Part shown: positions 48,543-59,770 of the stretch, piece by piece
How positions within the stretch are numbered: position 1 is the first letter of the stretch
Layout: each line of letters starts with the position of its first letter
Assembly (NCBI GenBank): GCA_947453335.1
Contig: CANGFP010000001.1
Coordinates: 248,001 to 312,000 of the forward strand
Reading direction: 5' to 3'
Source of the DNA: Opitutia bacterium
GTDB lineage: Bacteria > Verrucomicrobiota > Verrucomicrobiia > Opitutales > UBA953
DNA length: 64,000 nucleotides
Program-made: the position numbers and the translations under genes
Notes under the pieces: generated by a model
What the model saw: the letters and a program-made list of their open reading frames with translations, nothing else
Told to the model about the DNA's origin: nothing
Databases searched by the model: none

Positions 48543-49553
48543 TTACTCCGCCTTCTTGCGGCGGACGAAAGGTTTGGCTTCCGGCGGTTCCAGCCCGCGG
48601 ACCTCGTAGGCCGTGCGGAAGTGCAGCTTCGCGAAGTTCACCAGGATCGCCGGGCCGAGACGTCCGACGAGCTCGATGCCCGCCTCCTTGGCCTCGCGCC
48701 CGGACCCCTTGGGGAGCGTCACGCCGCCGTCGAGGGAGAGCCGCTCCAGCTCGCGGACGAAGCAGGCGCGCGCCACGATGGAGGCCGCCGCGACGACCGG
48801 GTCCGATTCCGCCTTGGTGCGCATGCGCAGGTCGAAGTCGACCCCCTTGCGGGCCAGCTCCTTCTGGACCAGCGGCTCCTCGGAGAACTGGTCGAGCAGT
48901 CCCCATTTCGGGCGGCGCTGGTGCTGGGCCTCGAAGTCCTTGAGCGCCTCCTCGCACGACGTCGCGTGCATCCAGCCCAGCAGGCGGTTGAGGTTCTTGC
49001 CGAAGCGCGAGTGCAGCTCGTTGTACTTCGCCATCCGCGCGAAGGTCGTCTTCACCGACACGCCTGGCGTCGAGCGGATGACCTGGTCGAGCTCCGCGAT
49101 CTTGGCGTCGGTCAGCTTCTTGGAGTCCTTGATGCCCAGCCGGATCCATTCGCGCGTCATCTCGCCCGTCGCGACGACGCAGGCCGAGACCACCGGTCCG
49201 AAGAGGTCGCCCTTGCCCGATTCGTCCAGACCCGCGTGTTCCTCGAACCAATCCGGGTTCAGCTCCTCCTCGTAGCCCAAGGTCGCCTGGCCGGTGACGT
49301 CGGGCTCGACGCTGAACTTCACGAAATCCTCGGTGCCGCGCCCGGAGATGACGCACTTGCCCGACTTGTAGTGGACGACGTTCACGTCGGGCCCCTTGAA
49401 GGCGAAGGCGGAATGGTCGACGGGGAAGGAGACCCAGCCCTTGCCGACCGCGATCCGGCGCAGCTTCTCGGCCTGGGCCGCGTCGAGCTTCAGGGTGTGC
49501 ATCGCCACCTTCTTGGGCTCGCCGTCGGAGTCCTGCTTTGCCTTTCTTGCCAT
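48543..49553 (-). CDS. rnhC: ribonuclease HIII
   Basis: HAGLDESGKGDLFGPVVSACVVA; IKDSKKLTDAKI; N-terminal TBP-like substrate-binding domain. Confidence 0.92.
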   Translation of the reverse strand: MARKAKQDSDGEPKKVAMHTLKLDAAQAEKLRRIAVGKGWVSFPVDHSAFAFKGPDVNVVHYKSGKCVISGRGTEDFVKFSVEPDVTGQATLGYEEELNPDWFEEHAGLDESGKGDLFGPVVSACVVATGEMTREWIRLGIKDSKKLTDAKIAELDQVIRSTPGVSVKTTFARMAKYNELHSRFGKNLNRLLGWMHATSCEEALKDFEAQHQRRPKWGLLDQFSEEPLVQKELARKGVDFDLRMRTKAESDPVVAAASIVARACFVRELERLSLDGGVTLPKGSGREAKEAGIELVGRLGPAILVNFAKLHFRTAYEVRGLEPPEAKPFVRRKKAE

Positions 49554-49600
49554 GGGACCCAAGGTTTAGCCGAGTTCGCCTCCGAATCCAGCCCCATCCC

Positions 49601-50665
49601 ATGACGCCCCACGAACAAAAGCTGCTGCAGGCCGCTCCGGCGTTCCGGAAGGCCCTGTTGGCGTGGTTCGCCCGGCGGCAACGGCCGCTGCCGTGGCGGA
49701 CGGAGGTCTCGGCCTACCGGACGGTCGTGTCGGAGCTCATGTGCCAGCAGACGCAGGTCGCGACCGTCCTCCCGTATTTCGAGCGCTGGACCGCCCGCTG
49801 GCCGGACTTCGCGGCGTTGGCGGCGGCGCGCGAGGCGGAGGTCCTCGCCGCCTGGGCGGGCTTGGGCTACTACACGCGGGCGCGCAACCTCCTGGCCTTG
49901 GCCCAGCAGGTCGCCGGCCGACCGGAGCCCCGCACCGCGGTCGAATGGCGGACCTTCAAGGGCGTCGGTCCCTACACCGCCGCCGCGATCGCCAGCATCG
50001 CCTTCCGCGAACCCGTGGCCGTCGTCGACGGCAACGTCGTGCGCGTCCTCGCCCGCGTCGGCGGCGTCCGCGAGACCTTCAGGGACGCCGGCGCCGCGGC
50101 GAAGTCGTTCGCGGCCTTGGCGGATGCGCTGGTCGATCCCCGTCGCCCCGGCGACCACAACCAGGCGATGATGGAACTCGGAGCGACCGTGTGCCGCAAG
50201 GCCGCGCCGGACTGCGCCGCCTGCCCCGTCGCGCGCTGGTGCGCGGTGCGCGGTCGGCGCGATGCGGCCGTCTTGCCCCGTTTCGAGCCCAAGGCCCGGA
50301 AGACCGCCACGGTCGTCCGGGCGCTCGTGCGGCACGACGGAAAACTGCTCCTGCGGCGCAACCCGCGCGACGCGAAGCGCCTCGCCGGCATGGCCGAACT
50401 GCCGGAGCTCGCGACCTTGGGCGCCATCGCCCCCGGGCCCGTCGCGCTGGTCCGCCGCCGCACCATCGGCAACGTCACCTACGAGGAGACCCTGCGCGAA
50501 CTCCCGGCGACCGCGGCCTGGGTGCGCGCGTGGACGCGGGCGGACGACCTGGAATGGGTCGCCGTCGACGGGCTGGAGGGCGCCGCGCTGACCGGCCCGC
50601 ACCTCCGTTGGCTGCGCGAATGGCTCAGTCGAGCCGATCGGCCAAGGCGCGGCACACGGCCTTGA
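49601..50665 (+). CDS. mutY: A/G-specific adenine glycosylase
   Basis: LPWRTEVSAYRTVVSELMCQQTQVATVLPYFERW; LGYYTRARNLL; VDGNVVRVLARVGGV; Fe-S cysteines CRKAAPDCAACPVARWC; C-terminal NUDIX-like domain. Confidence 0.96.
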   Translation: MTPHEQKLLQAAPAFRKALLAWFARRQRPLPWRTEVSAYRTVVSELMCQQTQVATVLPYFERWTARWPDFAALAAAREAEVLAAWAGLGYYTRARNLLALAQQVAGRPEPRTAVEWRTFKGVGPYTAAAIASIAFREPVAVVDGNVVRVLARVGGVRETFRDAGAAAKSFAALADALVDPRRPGDHNQAMMELGATVCRKAAPDCAACPVARWCAVRGRRDAAVLPRFEPKARKTATVVRALVRHDGKLLLRRNPRDAKRLAGMAELPELATLGAIAPGPVALVRRRTIGNVTYEETLRELPATAAWVRAWTRADDLEWVAVDGLEGAALTGPHLRWLREWLSRADRPRRGTRP

Positions 50666-52052
50666 GCACCGCCACGCGCGCGAAGCGCTTGTCGTCGCCC
50701 AGCACCACGTGCCAAGGCGCGTGCGGGGTGTCGGTGCGCGCGATCATGTCCTCGGCCGCGCGGAGGTTGTCGTCCCACTTCCGGCGGTTGCGGTAGTCCT
50801 CGGACGTCATCTTGTGGCGTTTGTGCGGAGACTCCTCGCGGGCGCGGAAGCGGCGGAGCTGCTCCTCCTTGGAGATGTTGATCCAGACCTTCAGCACGAC
50901 CATCCCCGTCTCGGCGAGGCGCGCCTCGTAGTCGTTGATCTCGGCGTAGGCGCGGGCCCAGGCCGGTTCCGTCGCGAAGCCCTCGACGCGCTCGACCATC
51001 ACGCGGCCGTACCAGGAACGGTCGAAGACCGCGAGGTGGCCGGGCGCGGGGGTCTTGTTCCAGAAACGCCAGAGGTAATGGCGGGCCTTCTCCTCGGCCG
51101 TCGGCGCCGGCGTGGGGTGCACCTGGTAATGCGCCGCGTCGAGCATCCCGCACAACCTGCGGATGGCGCCGCCCTTGCCGGCGGCGTCGGGTCCTTCGAG
51201 GGCGACGACCGTGCTCAGCCCCTTGGCGGCCGCGAGGCGCGTCAGCCGGCCCAGCCGCGCCTGCAGCTTGGCGATCTGGGCGGAGTAGTCCTTCTTCTCG
51301 AGCGTCGGATGCGCGGCCACGCTTTCGAGCAGCCCGCGCGGACGGCCGCTGGGCTTCCGGTGCTTCTGCGTGGCGCGCCGGCGGGAGGCCTGGCCGAGCT
51401 GCCGGACGATCTCGACGCCGGCGTGGAGGTCGCGGGCCTTGGTCTCGCCTCCGAGGATGACCTTCCACGGGAGGTTCTTGCCCGAGGTCGCCGCGCGCAG
51501 CGCCCGCGCGAGGGCGTGGCCGCGCTTCTTGGTCAGCAGCCAATCGTCCTTGCCCACGACCCAGCCGGCCGCGTCGGAGTCCTCGGCGGTCTGGAGCCGC
51601 TTGCGCAGCGCCTTCTCGGGCGTCTCGATCCAGACCTTCACGACCGAGGTCCCGTCGGCGGCGAGCAGTTCCTCGAACTGCTTGAGCGAACGGGCGCGCT
51701 GCCGGAGCTTCTCGCCGGTCAGCTCGTCGCGGGCCGCCGCCAAGGCCGAGCGCGTGACCCAATCGCCCACCACCACCGTGATGAACCCCTTGGCCGGCAT
51801 CGCCTGCCAGTAGGGCCAGAGGAACGGCCGGCCTTTGAGTTCCGCCGACGCCTCGTCCGGCGCGCAGATGCGCACGCGGCGGGAGTCGAACCATTCCGTG
51901 AGCTGGTTCGCCAGCTCGGATGCGCCCAGACGATCGTTGCCGCCGACGAGGATCACGGCGCCGTGGTGGGCCGCCTCGAGCCGACGTTGCGCCGCCAGCA
52001 GACGGAGATGGAGGGCGGAGCGGGCGCGTTCGAGGGCGGAGCGTGAGACCAT
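50625..52052 (-). CDS. pap: two-domain PPK2-family polyphosphate:AMP phosphotransferase
   Basis: C-terminal domain VVALEGPDAAGKGGAIRRL, FDRSWYGRVMVERVEGF, PHKRHKMTSEDYRNRRKWD; N-terminal duplicate with degenerate P-loop GGNDRLGAS. Confidence 0.9.
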   Translation of the reverse strand: MVSRSALERARSALHLRLLAAQRRLEAAHHGAVILVGGNDRLGASELANQLTEWFDSRRVRICAPDEASAELKGRPFLWPYWQAMPAKGFITVVVGDWVTRSALAAARDELTGEKLRQRARSLKQFEELLAADGTSVVKVWIETPEKALRKRLQTAEDSDAAGWVVGKDDWLLTKKRGHALARALRAATSGKNLPWKVILGGETKARDLHAGVEIVRQLGQASRRRATQKHRKPSGRPRGLLESVAAHPTLEKKDYSAQIAKLQARLGRLTRLAAAKGLSTVVALEGPDAAGKGGAIRRLCGMLDAAHYQVHPTPAPTAEEKARHYLWRFWNKTPAPGHLAVFDRSWYGRVMVERVEGFATEPAWARAYAEINDYEARLAETGMVVLKVWINISKEEQLRRFRAREESPHKRHKMTSEDYRNRRKWDDNLRAAEDMIARTDTPHAPWHVVLGDDKRFARVAVLKAVCRALADRLD

Positions 52053-52130
52053 CGGGGTGGCCGTCACCTTAGCCCTTCCGGGCGGGAAGGGAAGCGAGGA
52101 CTCCGTGACGGACCGGTGACGGCCCGCCGT

Positions 52131-53228
52131 TCAGCGCTCCTCGGGCAGCTCGGCCTTGGGCAGCACGCCCTTGCGCATCGCGTCGAGGGTCTTCTGGACG
52201 GACGCGCGCATGTCCGCGTCGGCGCTCTTGGCGACGGCCTGCTGCTGGAGCTGGACCGCTTCCTCGCGCCGGCCCTGGAGCCAGCGCACGCGCGCGAGCG
52301 TGTCGAGCTTGTCGGCCTCGGCGGACTTCGTCAGCTCGACGGCGCGCAGCGCGCACTTCTCGGCCAAGGCCAGGTCGAGGAACTTCTCGTACTGCGGATT
52401 GGTCACGAGGTCCCAGGCCAGCTCGTTGAGGGACTCCGCGTCGTCGTTCTCGGCCTCGGCCACCTTCGCGAGCATCTTGTAGACCTTGGACGGGTCGCCC
52501 TTCGCGAGGGCGATCGTGGCGCCCACGGAGTCGATGAGATCCTGGCGTTCCTCGGGCGGCAGCACGGCGGCGGCCTCGGGGAGGGCGGCCTCGGCGGCCT
52601 TCCAGTCCTTGCGGGCCATGGCCTCGCCGAGCTTGTTCAGCTTCTCCTGGGCCTTCTCGGCCTCGGGGTCCACGGGCGGGCCCGCGGCGACCTTCTTGGC
52701 GCTCTTCTTCGGGTCGAAAGTGCCCGTCAGGATGTCGCCGAGCATCTCCTCGGTCAGCTCCATCGGATGGCCGGCCCAGGCGAGCTTGCCCTCGCTGACG
52801 ACGAACGCGTGCGGGATGCCGTTGACGCGCGCGGCCTCGAGCCAGTCCTTGATGAAGGCGTCGCCGCCGATGGCGACCGCGTAGGACATCTTCTCGCCCT
52901 GCTGCTTAAGGAAGGCCTTCACGCGGTCGGCGGACTTCTCGTCCTTCTCGCCGTCCCACACGTTGACGCCGGTGAACACGATGCCCTTCGGGCCGAGCTT
53001 CTTGTGCAGCTCGTTCAGGTGGGGGATCGCCGCGATGCACGGACCGCACCACGTCGCCCAGCACTCGAACACGTAGACCTTGCCCTTCTCGAAGTCCTTC
53101 ACCGGTTCGCCTTGGAGCTGCGTGGCCGGGCGGGTCGCCGGGGCCGCGTCGCCGACCTTGAGCCCGGCGGCGGACAGCGTGGCGGTGAGCAGGAGCAGCA
53201 GGAAGGCGCGCAGCATGATGCCAAGCAT
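52131..53228 (-). CDS. TlpA-family thioredoxin with C-terminal TPR-like region, secreted
   Basis: VYVFECWATWCGPCIAAIPHLNELHKK; start could be 53216 or 53228. Confidence 0.9.
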   Translation of the reverse strand: MLGIMLRAFLLLLLTATLSAAGLKVGDAAPATRPATQLQGEPVKDFEKGKVYVFECWATWCGPCIAAIPHLNELHKKLGPKGIVFTGVNVWDGEKDEKSADRVKAFLKQQGEKMSYAVAIGGDAFIKDWLEAARVNGIPHAFVVSEGKLAWAGHPMELTEEMLGDILTGTFDPKKSAKKVAAGPPVDPEAEKAQEKLNKLGEAMARKDWKAAEAALPEAAAVLPPEERQDLIDSVGATIALAKGDPSKVYKMLAKVAEAENDDAESLNELAWDLVTNPQYEKFLDLALAEKCALRAVELTKSAEADKLDTLARVRWLQGRREEAVQLQQQAVAKSADADMRASVQKTLDAMRKGVLPKAELPEER

Positions 53229-53272
53229 CCTTGCCGGTTCCCGGGGGCGCTCAACCCGTAAACGCCGGGGCG

Positions 53273-53300
53273 CGAAAAAGCCCCGGAGGTCCGGGGCTTT
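53273..53300 (-). terminator. rho-independent terminator of the second TlpA gene
   Basis: AAAAAGCCCCGGAGGTCCGGGGCTTT; on the minus strand the hairpin is followed by TTTTT. Confidence 0.85.
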
Positions 53301-53317
53301 CGGTCGGCGAAAAACGC

Positions 53318-53836
53318 TTACTTCTTGGCCGGAGCCTTGGGGTCGGCGGAGGCGCCGGCGGCGATGAGCTCCTTGACCTTGGCGTCGGTCAGGTTGCCCG
53401 GGTGGCCGATGAAGGCCACCTTGCCGTTGACGACGATGAAGGAGCAAGGGATGCCGTTCTGGCCGGCTGCGACGAGCCAGGCCTTCTCGACGGCGCCCGT
53501 GGTGTCCTTGGCGACCGTGTACTCCATCTTCTTGCCCATCTGCTTCACGAAGGCGTCGGCCGCCTCGACGCCGCGCGGGACGTGCACGCCGATGACCGTG
53601 AGGCCCGTGTCCTTGAGGTTGGCCTGCAGCTCGGTGAGGTGCGGGATGGATTCCTTGCAGGGGCCGCACCACGTCGCCCAGAACTCGATCAGGTAGGGCT
53701 TCTTGGGGTCGAGCGCGGCGACCTTCGCGCCCTTGATGTAGGCGGTGGGCAGCTTGGTCGGGGCGGCGTCGTCGACGTTGAGCGAGGCCGCGCAGGCCGC
53801 GGCGGCGGTGAGGAGGAGGGCGAGTAGGGGGCGCAT
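53318..53836 (-). CDS. TlpA-family thioredoxin, secreted
   Basis: YLIEFWATWCGPCKESIPHLTELQANL. Confidence 0.93.
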   Translation of the reverse strand: MRPLLALLLTAAAACAASLNVDDAAPTKLPTAYIKGAKVAALDPKKPYLIEFWATWCGPCKESIPHLTELQANLKDTGLTVIGVHVPRGVEAADAFVKQMGKKMEYTVAKDTTGAVEKAWLVAAGQNGIPCSFIVVNGKVAFIGHPGNLTDAKVKELIAAGASADPKAPAKK

Positions 53837-53855
53837 CGTGGTGTGTTGGTGAGGG

Positions 53856-56000
<2,145 letters not shown>

Positions 56001-56108
56001 GGTCGGGGAAGGGGTGGGGTATTTGAGTGGACGCTCGGAAAAGGACAATCAAAACGCACCCGGGTTCGCCTAAAAGGCCCGTTTTAGACCGAAATACCGC
56101 AATACCGC

Positions 56109-56762
56109 TCAGCCGAGCTCAGCCAGCAACTCCCCGAAGCCATCGACCACGCGGACACCGAGTCCTTCCAGCCGATCGCGGTGCTGGTGGCCGTGCGCGA
56201 CGAGCACGCAATCGACGCCCATGGCGCGCGCGGACTCGGCGTCGTGCGCCGTGTCGCCCACGTAGACGACGTGGTCGGGATCGACGGCGAGGTCGCGCAG
56301 GTGGTGGCGGGCGCGCTCCTCCTTGCTGCCGGCGTGGATGTCGCTGCCGCCGCAGGTCTTGATGAAGTGGCGCGAGAGGTCGTGGTCGCGCAGGGTCGCG
56401 ACGAGCAGGTTCCGTTCGTACGCCGACAGCACGGAATGGGTCAGGCCGGCCTGGGCGAGCCCCTCCAGCAGTTCGCGCGCCTGCGGGTGCAGGGCGCAGG
56501 CCGCCTTGCGCGCCTCGTACGCGGCCATGAAGCGGACGGACATCGCCTTGAACGAGGTTTCGTCGGGCGTGAAGCCGATGGCTTGGTAGACCTTGATGAC
56601 GGGAAACTGGAAGATCTGCCGGTAGCGGACGGGGTCGACCGGTGGGTGGCCATCCTCCGCGAGCAGCTGGTTCAGCGATTCGCAGCAGAGCCACGTGTCG
56701 TCGAGCAGCGTGCCGTTCCAGTCCCACACGGCGTGCCGGTAATCGCGGAGCCGTTTACGCAT
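56109..56762 (-). CDS. HAD-superfamily hydrolase (phosphoglycolate phosphatase-like)
   Basis: AVWDWNGTLLDDTWL; LTHSVLSAYERN; VVYVGDTAHDAESARAMG. Confidence 0.92.
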   Translation of the reverse strand: MRKRLRDYRHAVWDWNGTLLDDTWLCCESLNQLLAEDGHPPVDPVRYRQIFQFPVIKVYQAIGFTPDETSFKAMSVRFMAAYEARKAACALHPQARELLEGLAQAGLTHSVLSAYERNLLVATLRDHDLSRHFIKTCGGSDIHAGSKEERARHHLRDLAVDPDHVVYVGDTAHDAESARAMGVDCVLVAHGHQHRDRLEGLGVRVVDGFGELLAELG

Positions 56763-57495
56763 GGGCGGGGACGAGGGCGAACGCCTCGATGACGACGCCG
56801 GGGCTGGCGTGCGCGAGGTCCGGGGGGCGGTGCGTGACCGGGAAGCCATCCCAGGCCACGGGCGCCTCGCTCCAGGCGAGCACCTCGGTCGGCTGCAGGA
56901 GATAGGGGTCATGGTGCACCTGGCCGCGGAACAGCCGTCCGTGCTTCTCGGTGAAGAAGCTGTAGCGCTCAGCCAGGAAGAACTCGAGCGTGCCCGGGGC
57001 CGCGACCGTCGGCGTGCCCAGCGGACGCCAGGCGAAGCGCGCGGTCTCGGTCGCGCCGCGGCGGCGGCAGTCGAGGATGAAGCCGGCGCCGGCGGGGCGA
57101 TGCCGCATGCGGGCATGCTGGTAGTTGAGGGCGAACCGGGAGCGCGCGATCTCCACCGCGGGCCAGCGGTCGCAGTCGAGCGACAGGAAGAGCACGCCGG
57201 GCTCGCCCGCGGCGTCGCGCACGTAGACGCGGACGTTGAGCTCGCGGAAATAGGACAGCCACGGCAGCGGCGGCAGGTAGGCCGGCCGCACCGCGTTCAT
57301 CTTGAAGCCCACGACGCCGAGGTAGGTCGCGCCGTCGAAGCAGTCGACGGTCAGCCCGCGCGGCAGTCGTCGCTGCACCTCGGCGGCGTCGACGCGCCAA
57401 TGGAAGAAGAAGAGGTCGTCCCAACGCTGGTGCAGCGCCGCGCGGCGGCCGGGGTGCCGGCGGGCGGAGAGGAGACGTTGGGTGGCGGGGTCCAC
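56755..57495 (-). CDS. DUF2071 (YqjF-like) protein
   Basis: HQRWDDLFFFHWRVDAAEVQRRLPRGLTVDCFDGATYLGVVGFKM; FRELNVRVYV. Confidence 0.9.
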   Translation of the reverse strand: MDPATQRLLSARRHPGRRAALHQRWDDLFFFHWRVDAAEVQRRLPRGLTVDCFDGATYLGVVGFKMNAVRPAYLPPLPWLSYFRELNVRVYVRDAAGEPGVLFLSLDCDRWPAVEIARSRFALNYQHARMRHRPAGAGFILDCRRRGATETARFAWRPLGTPTVAAPGTLEFFLAERYSFFTEKHGRLFRGQVHHDPYLLQPTEVLAWSEAPVAWDGFPVTHRPPDLAHASPGVVIEAFALVPAHA

Positions 57496-57542
57496 GCCGC
57501 ACTCTCGCCTCTCCGGGCGGGGCGGTCAAGCAGGCCGCCGGG

Positions 57543-58904
57543 TTACTTCGCGCCCGCGAAGGCCGGTTGCGACAGGTCGACCTGGTAGAGCACCTGGTTG
57601 TAGTCCCAGCGCGGGGTCGGCTGCTTGTTGTTGGTGAACGTCGTCACGTAGGTCCCCTCGAAGTGGATCACCGGCGAGCCGTCGCGGAACGCCTCGGGAT
57701 GCAGGATCGGGTTGTAGAACGTGTAGTTGTCGTGCGACGCCACCTTGCGCGCGCCGGTCCAGGGACCGTGCGGCGACGGTCCGCTCGCCAGCCAGATCTC
57801 GCCGAGGAACGAGGAGTCGCCGCCTTTCTGGGTGAACAGCAGCAGCCAGCGCTTGCTCCAAGGGTGCCAGGCCAGGTCGCCGCCGTGCGGCTCGACCTTC
57901 TTGCCCTCGGGGGTGAGTACCGTGCGGTCGGGCGTCAGGTTCTCCCAGGTCGCGGGATTCTTCCAAGCCTCGTAGGTCGCTGGGCAGCGCAGCGTCGGGC
58001 AAGGGTTGCAGTAGAGCAGCCACTCCTTGCCGGCTTCGTCCTTCCACTTCAGCGCGTGGCCATCGGGCACCTTGGGCGCCTTGGGCTGTTCGGCCGATTT
58101 CGTCCAGAACGTCAGCACGGGCAGGAACTTCTGCGCCGTCGCGTCCCATTCGACGAGGTCCCAGCGGTAGGCCTCCATGTTGCCGCGCACCTTGACCGCG
58201 GAGGCCACGAGGTGGTCGCGCCCTTGCGCGTCCGGGAGCGTCGCCGCGCCCCAGACCCAGGTCGGACCGTCGCCGGGCACGTCGGCCACGCCGCGCGCCG
58301 CGCCGTTCTCCTTGCGGAAATGGTCGAAGCTCACCTGCAGCGGCGGCCGGGCGGGCGGCGTGAAGCCGGTCGTCGTCGCGCCGGACACGTTGAAGATCCC
58401 CAGCGGATAGCCGGAGACGTTCGTGTCGCCCCAGAACCAGTACATCCTGCCGCCAAAGGACACCGGCACGACGCTGTCGCAACCGAGGACCGGTCCGTCG
58501 CGCCAATCGAGGTGCTCGCCGAGCTTCTGGCTTTCCGCGAAGAGTCCCGTACCGGTGAGCCGCCCCAGCCGTTGGGCGAGGATGCGGCGTTCGACCGTGA
58601 CGGTCAGGCGCTTGCCGGGTTCGGGCCGCAGACGCACGCCCTTGTAGCCGAACCCGTCGGCCTTCACCCCGTAACCGTGGCCGGCGACGTCGAACCAGGT
58701 CTCCTGGCCCATGAGCTCCGGGAGGTCGAAGGCGATCACCCCGGCGTTGTCGGAGACGAAACGGACGCCGTGGACCGTGCGCAGCTCGACGCCGGGCACG
58801 GGCCAGCCGGAGCCCTTCTCGACGACCTCGATGCGGCAAGGTTCGGTCGCCGCGGCGGACAGGCGGAGCAGCCCGCAGGCGAGCAGGGCGAGGAAAGGGC
58901 GCAT
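57543..58904 (-). CDS. secreted DUF4185/GH43-like beta-propeller protein
   Basis: LGCDSVVPVSFGGRMYWFWGDTNVSGYPLG; WLLLFTQKGGDSSFLGEIWLASGPSPHGPW. Confidence 0.78.
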   Translation of the reverse strand: MRPFLALLACGLLRLSAAATEPCRIEVVEKGSGWPVPGVELRTVHGVRFVSDNAGVIAFDLPELMGQETWFDVAGHGYGVKADGFGYKGVRLRPEPGKRLTVTVERRILAQRLGRLTGTGLFAESQKLGEHLDWRDGPVLGCDSVVPVSFGGRMYWFWGDTNVSGYPLGIFNVSGATTTGFTPPARPPLQVSFDHFRKENGAARGVADVPGDGPTWVWGAATLPDAQGRDHLVASAVKVRGNMEAYRWDLVEWDATAQKFLPVLTFWTKSAEQPKAPKVPDGHALKWKDEAGKEWLLYCNPCPTLRCPATYEAWKNPATWENLTPDRTVLTPEGKKVEPHGGDLAWHPWSKRWLLLFTQKGGDSSFLGEIWLASGPSPHGPWTGARKVASHDNYTFYNPILHPEAFRDGSPVIHFEGTYVTTFTNNKQPTPRWDYNQVLYQVDLSQPAFAGAK

Positions 58905-58996
58905 GGGCCGACTCTCCGCGGGAACCGGCGGGCCTTCAAGCGCAGCCTTGAGGCTTTTCGCTTGGAGCGGCCGCGCAACGGCCTTAACCCTCACCC

Positions 58997-59770
58997 ATGC
59001 TCTCCGAAGCGCGCCAAGCCGAGTTGCTGAAGTTCGCCGAAGCCTTGGCGGACGTCGCCCGCTCGGTGCTGATCCCGGCGCACGCCGACCCCGAGACGCG
59101 CCTCGAGGTCAAGCCCGACGGCACGCCGGTCACCTGGGCCGACAAGGAAGCCGAGCGCCTCATGCGCCAGCTCATCGCCAAGGCCTATCCGTCGCACGGG
59201 ATCCTCGGCGAGGAGTTCGGTCCGCAGAACGTGGACGCCGAGTTCTGCTGGGTGCTCGATCCCATCGACGGCACGAAGTCCTTCCTCTCCCGCGTCCCGC
59301 TCTACGTCACGCTCATCGGCCTGCGCCACCAAGGCCAGCCGCTGCTCGGCCTCATCGATCAGCCCATCCTCGGCGAACGCATCGTCGGCGACGGCCGCAC
59401 CACGCGCCTCAACGGCAAGGTCGTCCGCGCCAAGGAAGTTCCGCTCAAGGAAGCCGTCGTCGTCTCGACCGACTTCGACAACGTCCGCCGCTTCCACAAG
59501 CGCGCGCGCTGGACGCGCCTCGCCGACTCCGTCGCGCACACCCGCACCTGGGGCGACGGCTACGGCCACCTCCTCGTCGCGAGCGGCCGCGCCCACGTCG
59601 TCGCCGACCCCGTGATGAACCCGTGGGACCTCGTCCCGGTGATCCCCGTGCTGCGGGGCGCCGGCGCCGTCGTCACCGATTGGCAGGGCGGCGACGCCGT
59701 CGCCAGCGGCAACATCATCGCCGCCGCGCCGAAGCTGCACGCGCAGGTGCTGGAAGCCCTCGCCGACTAG
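58997..59770 (+). CDS. hisN: histidinol-phosphatase, inositol-monophosphatase family
   Basis: GILGEEFGPQNVDAEFCWVLDPIDGTKSFLSRVPLYVTLIGL; DPVMNPWDLVPVIPVLRGAGAVVTDWQG. Confidence 0.88.
   Translation: MLSEARQAELLKFAEALADVARSVLIPAHADPETRLEVKPDGTPVTWADKEAERLMRQLIAKAYPSHGILGEEFGPQNVDAEFCWVLDPIDGTKSFLSRVPLYVTLIGLRHQGQPLLGLIDQPILGERIVGDGRTTRLNGKVVRAKEVPLKEAVVVSTDFDNVRRFHKRARWTRLADSVAHTRTWGDGYGHLLVASGRAHVVADPVMNPWDLVPVIPVLRGAGAVVTDWQGGDAVASGNIIAAAPKLHAQVLEALAD

Noticed and set aside
47701-49602. 633-aa minus-strand ORF spanning both RNase H genes, a possible fusion
   Set aside because: It is in a different frame from both RNases, which have complete separate ORFs with catalytic motifs.
50625-52052. 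Degenerate P-loop in the N-terminal half of the PPK2 protein as a novelty
   Set aside because: Two-domain PPK2 (class II, PAP) enzymes are known to have only an active C-terminal domain.
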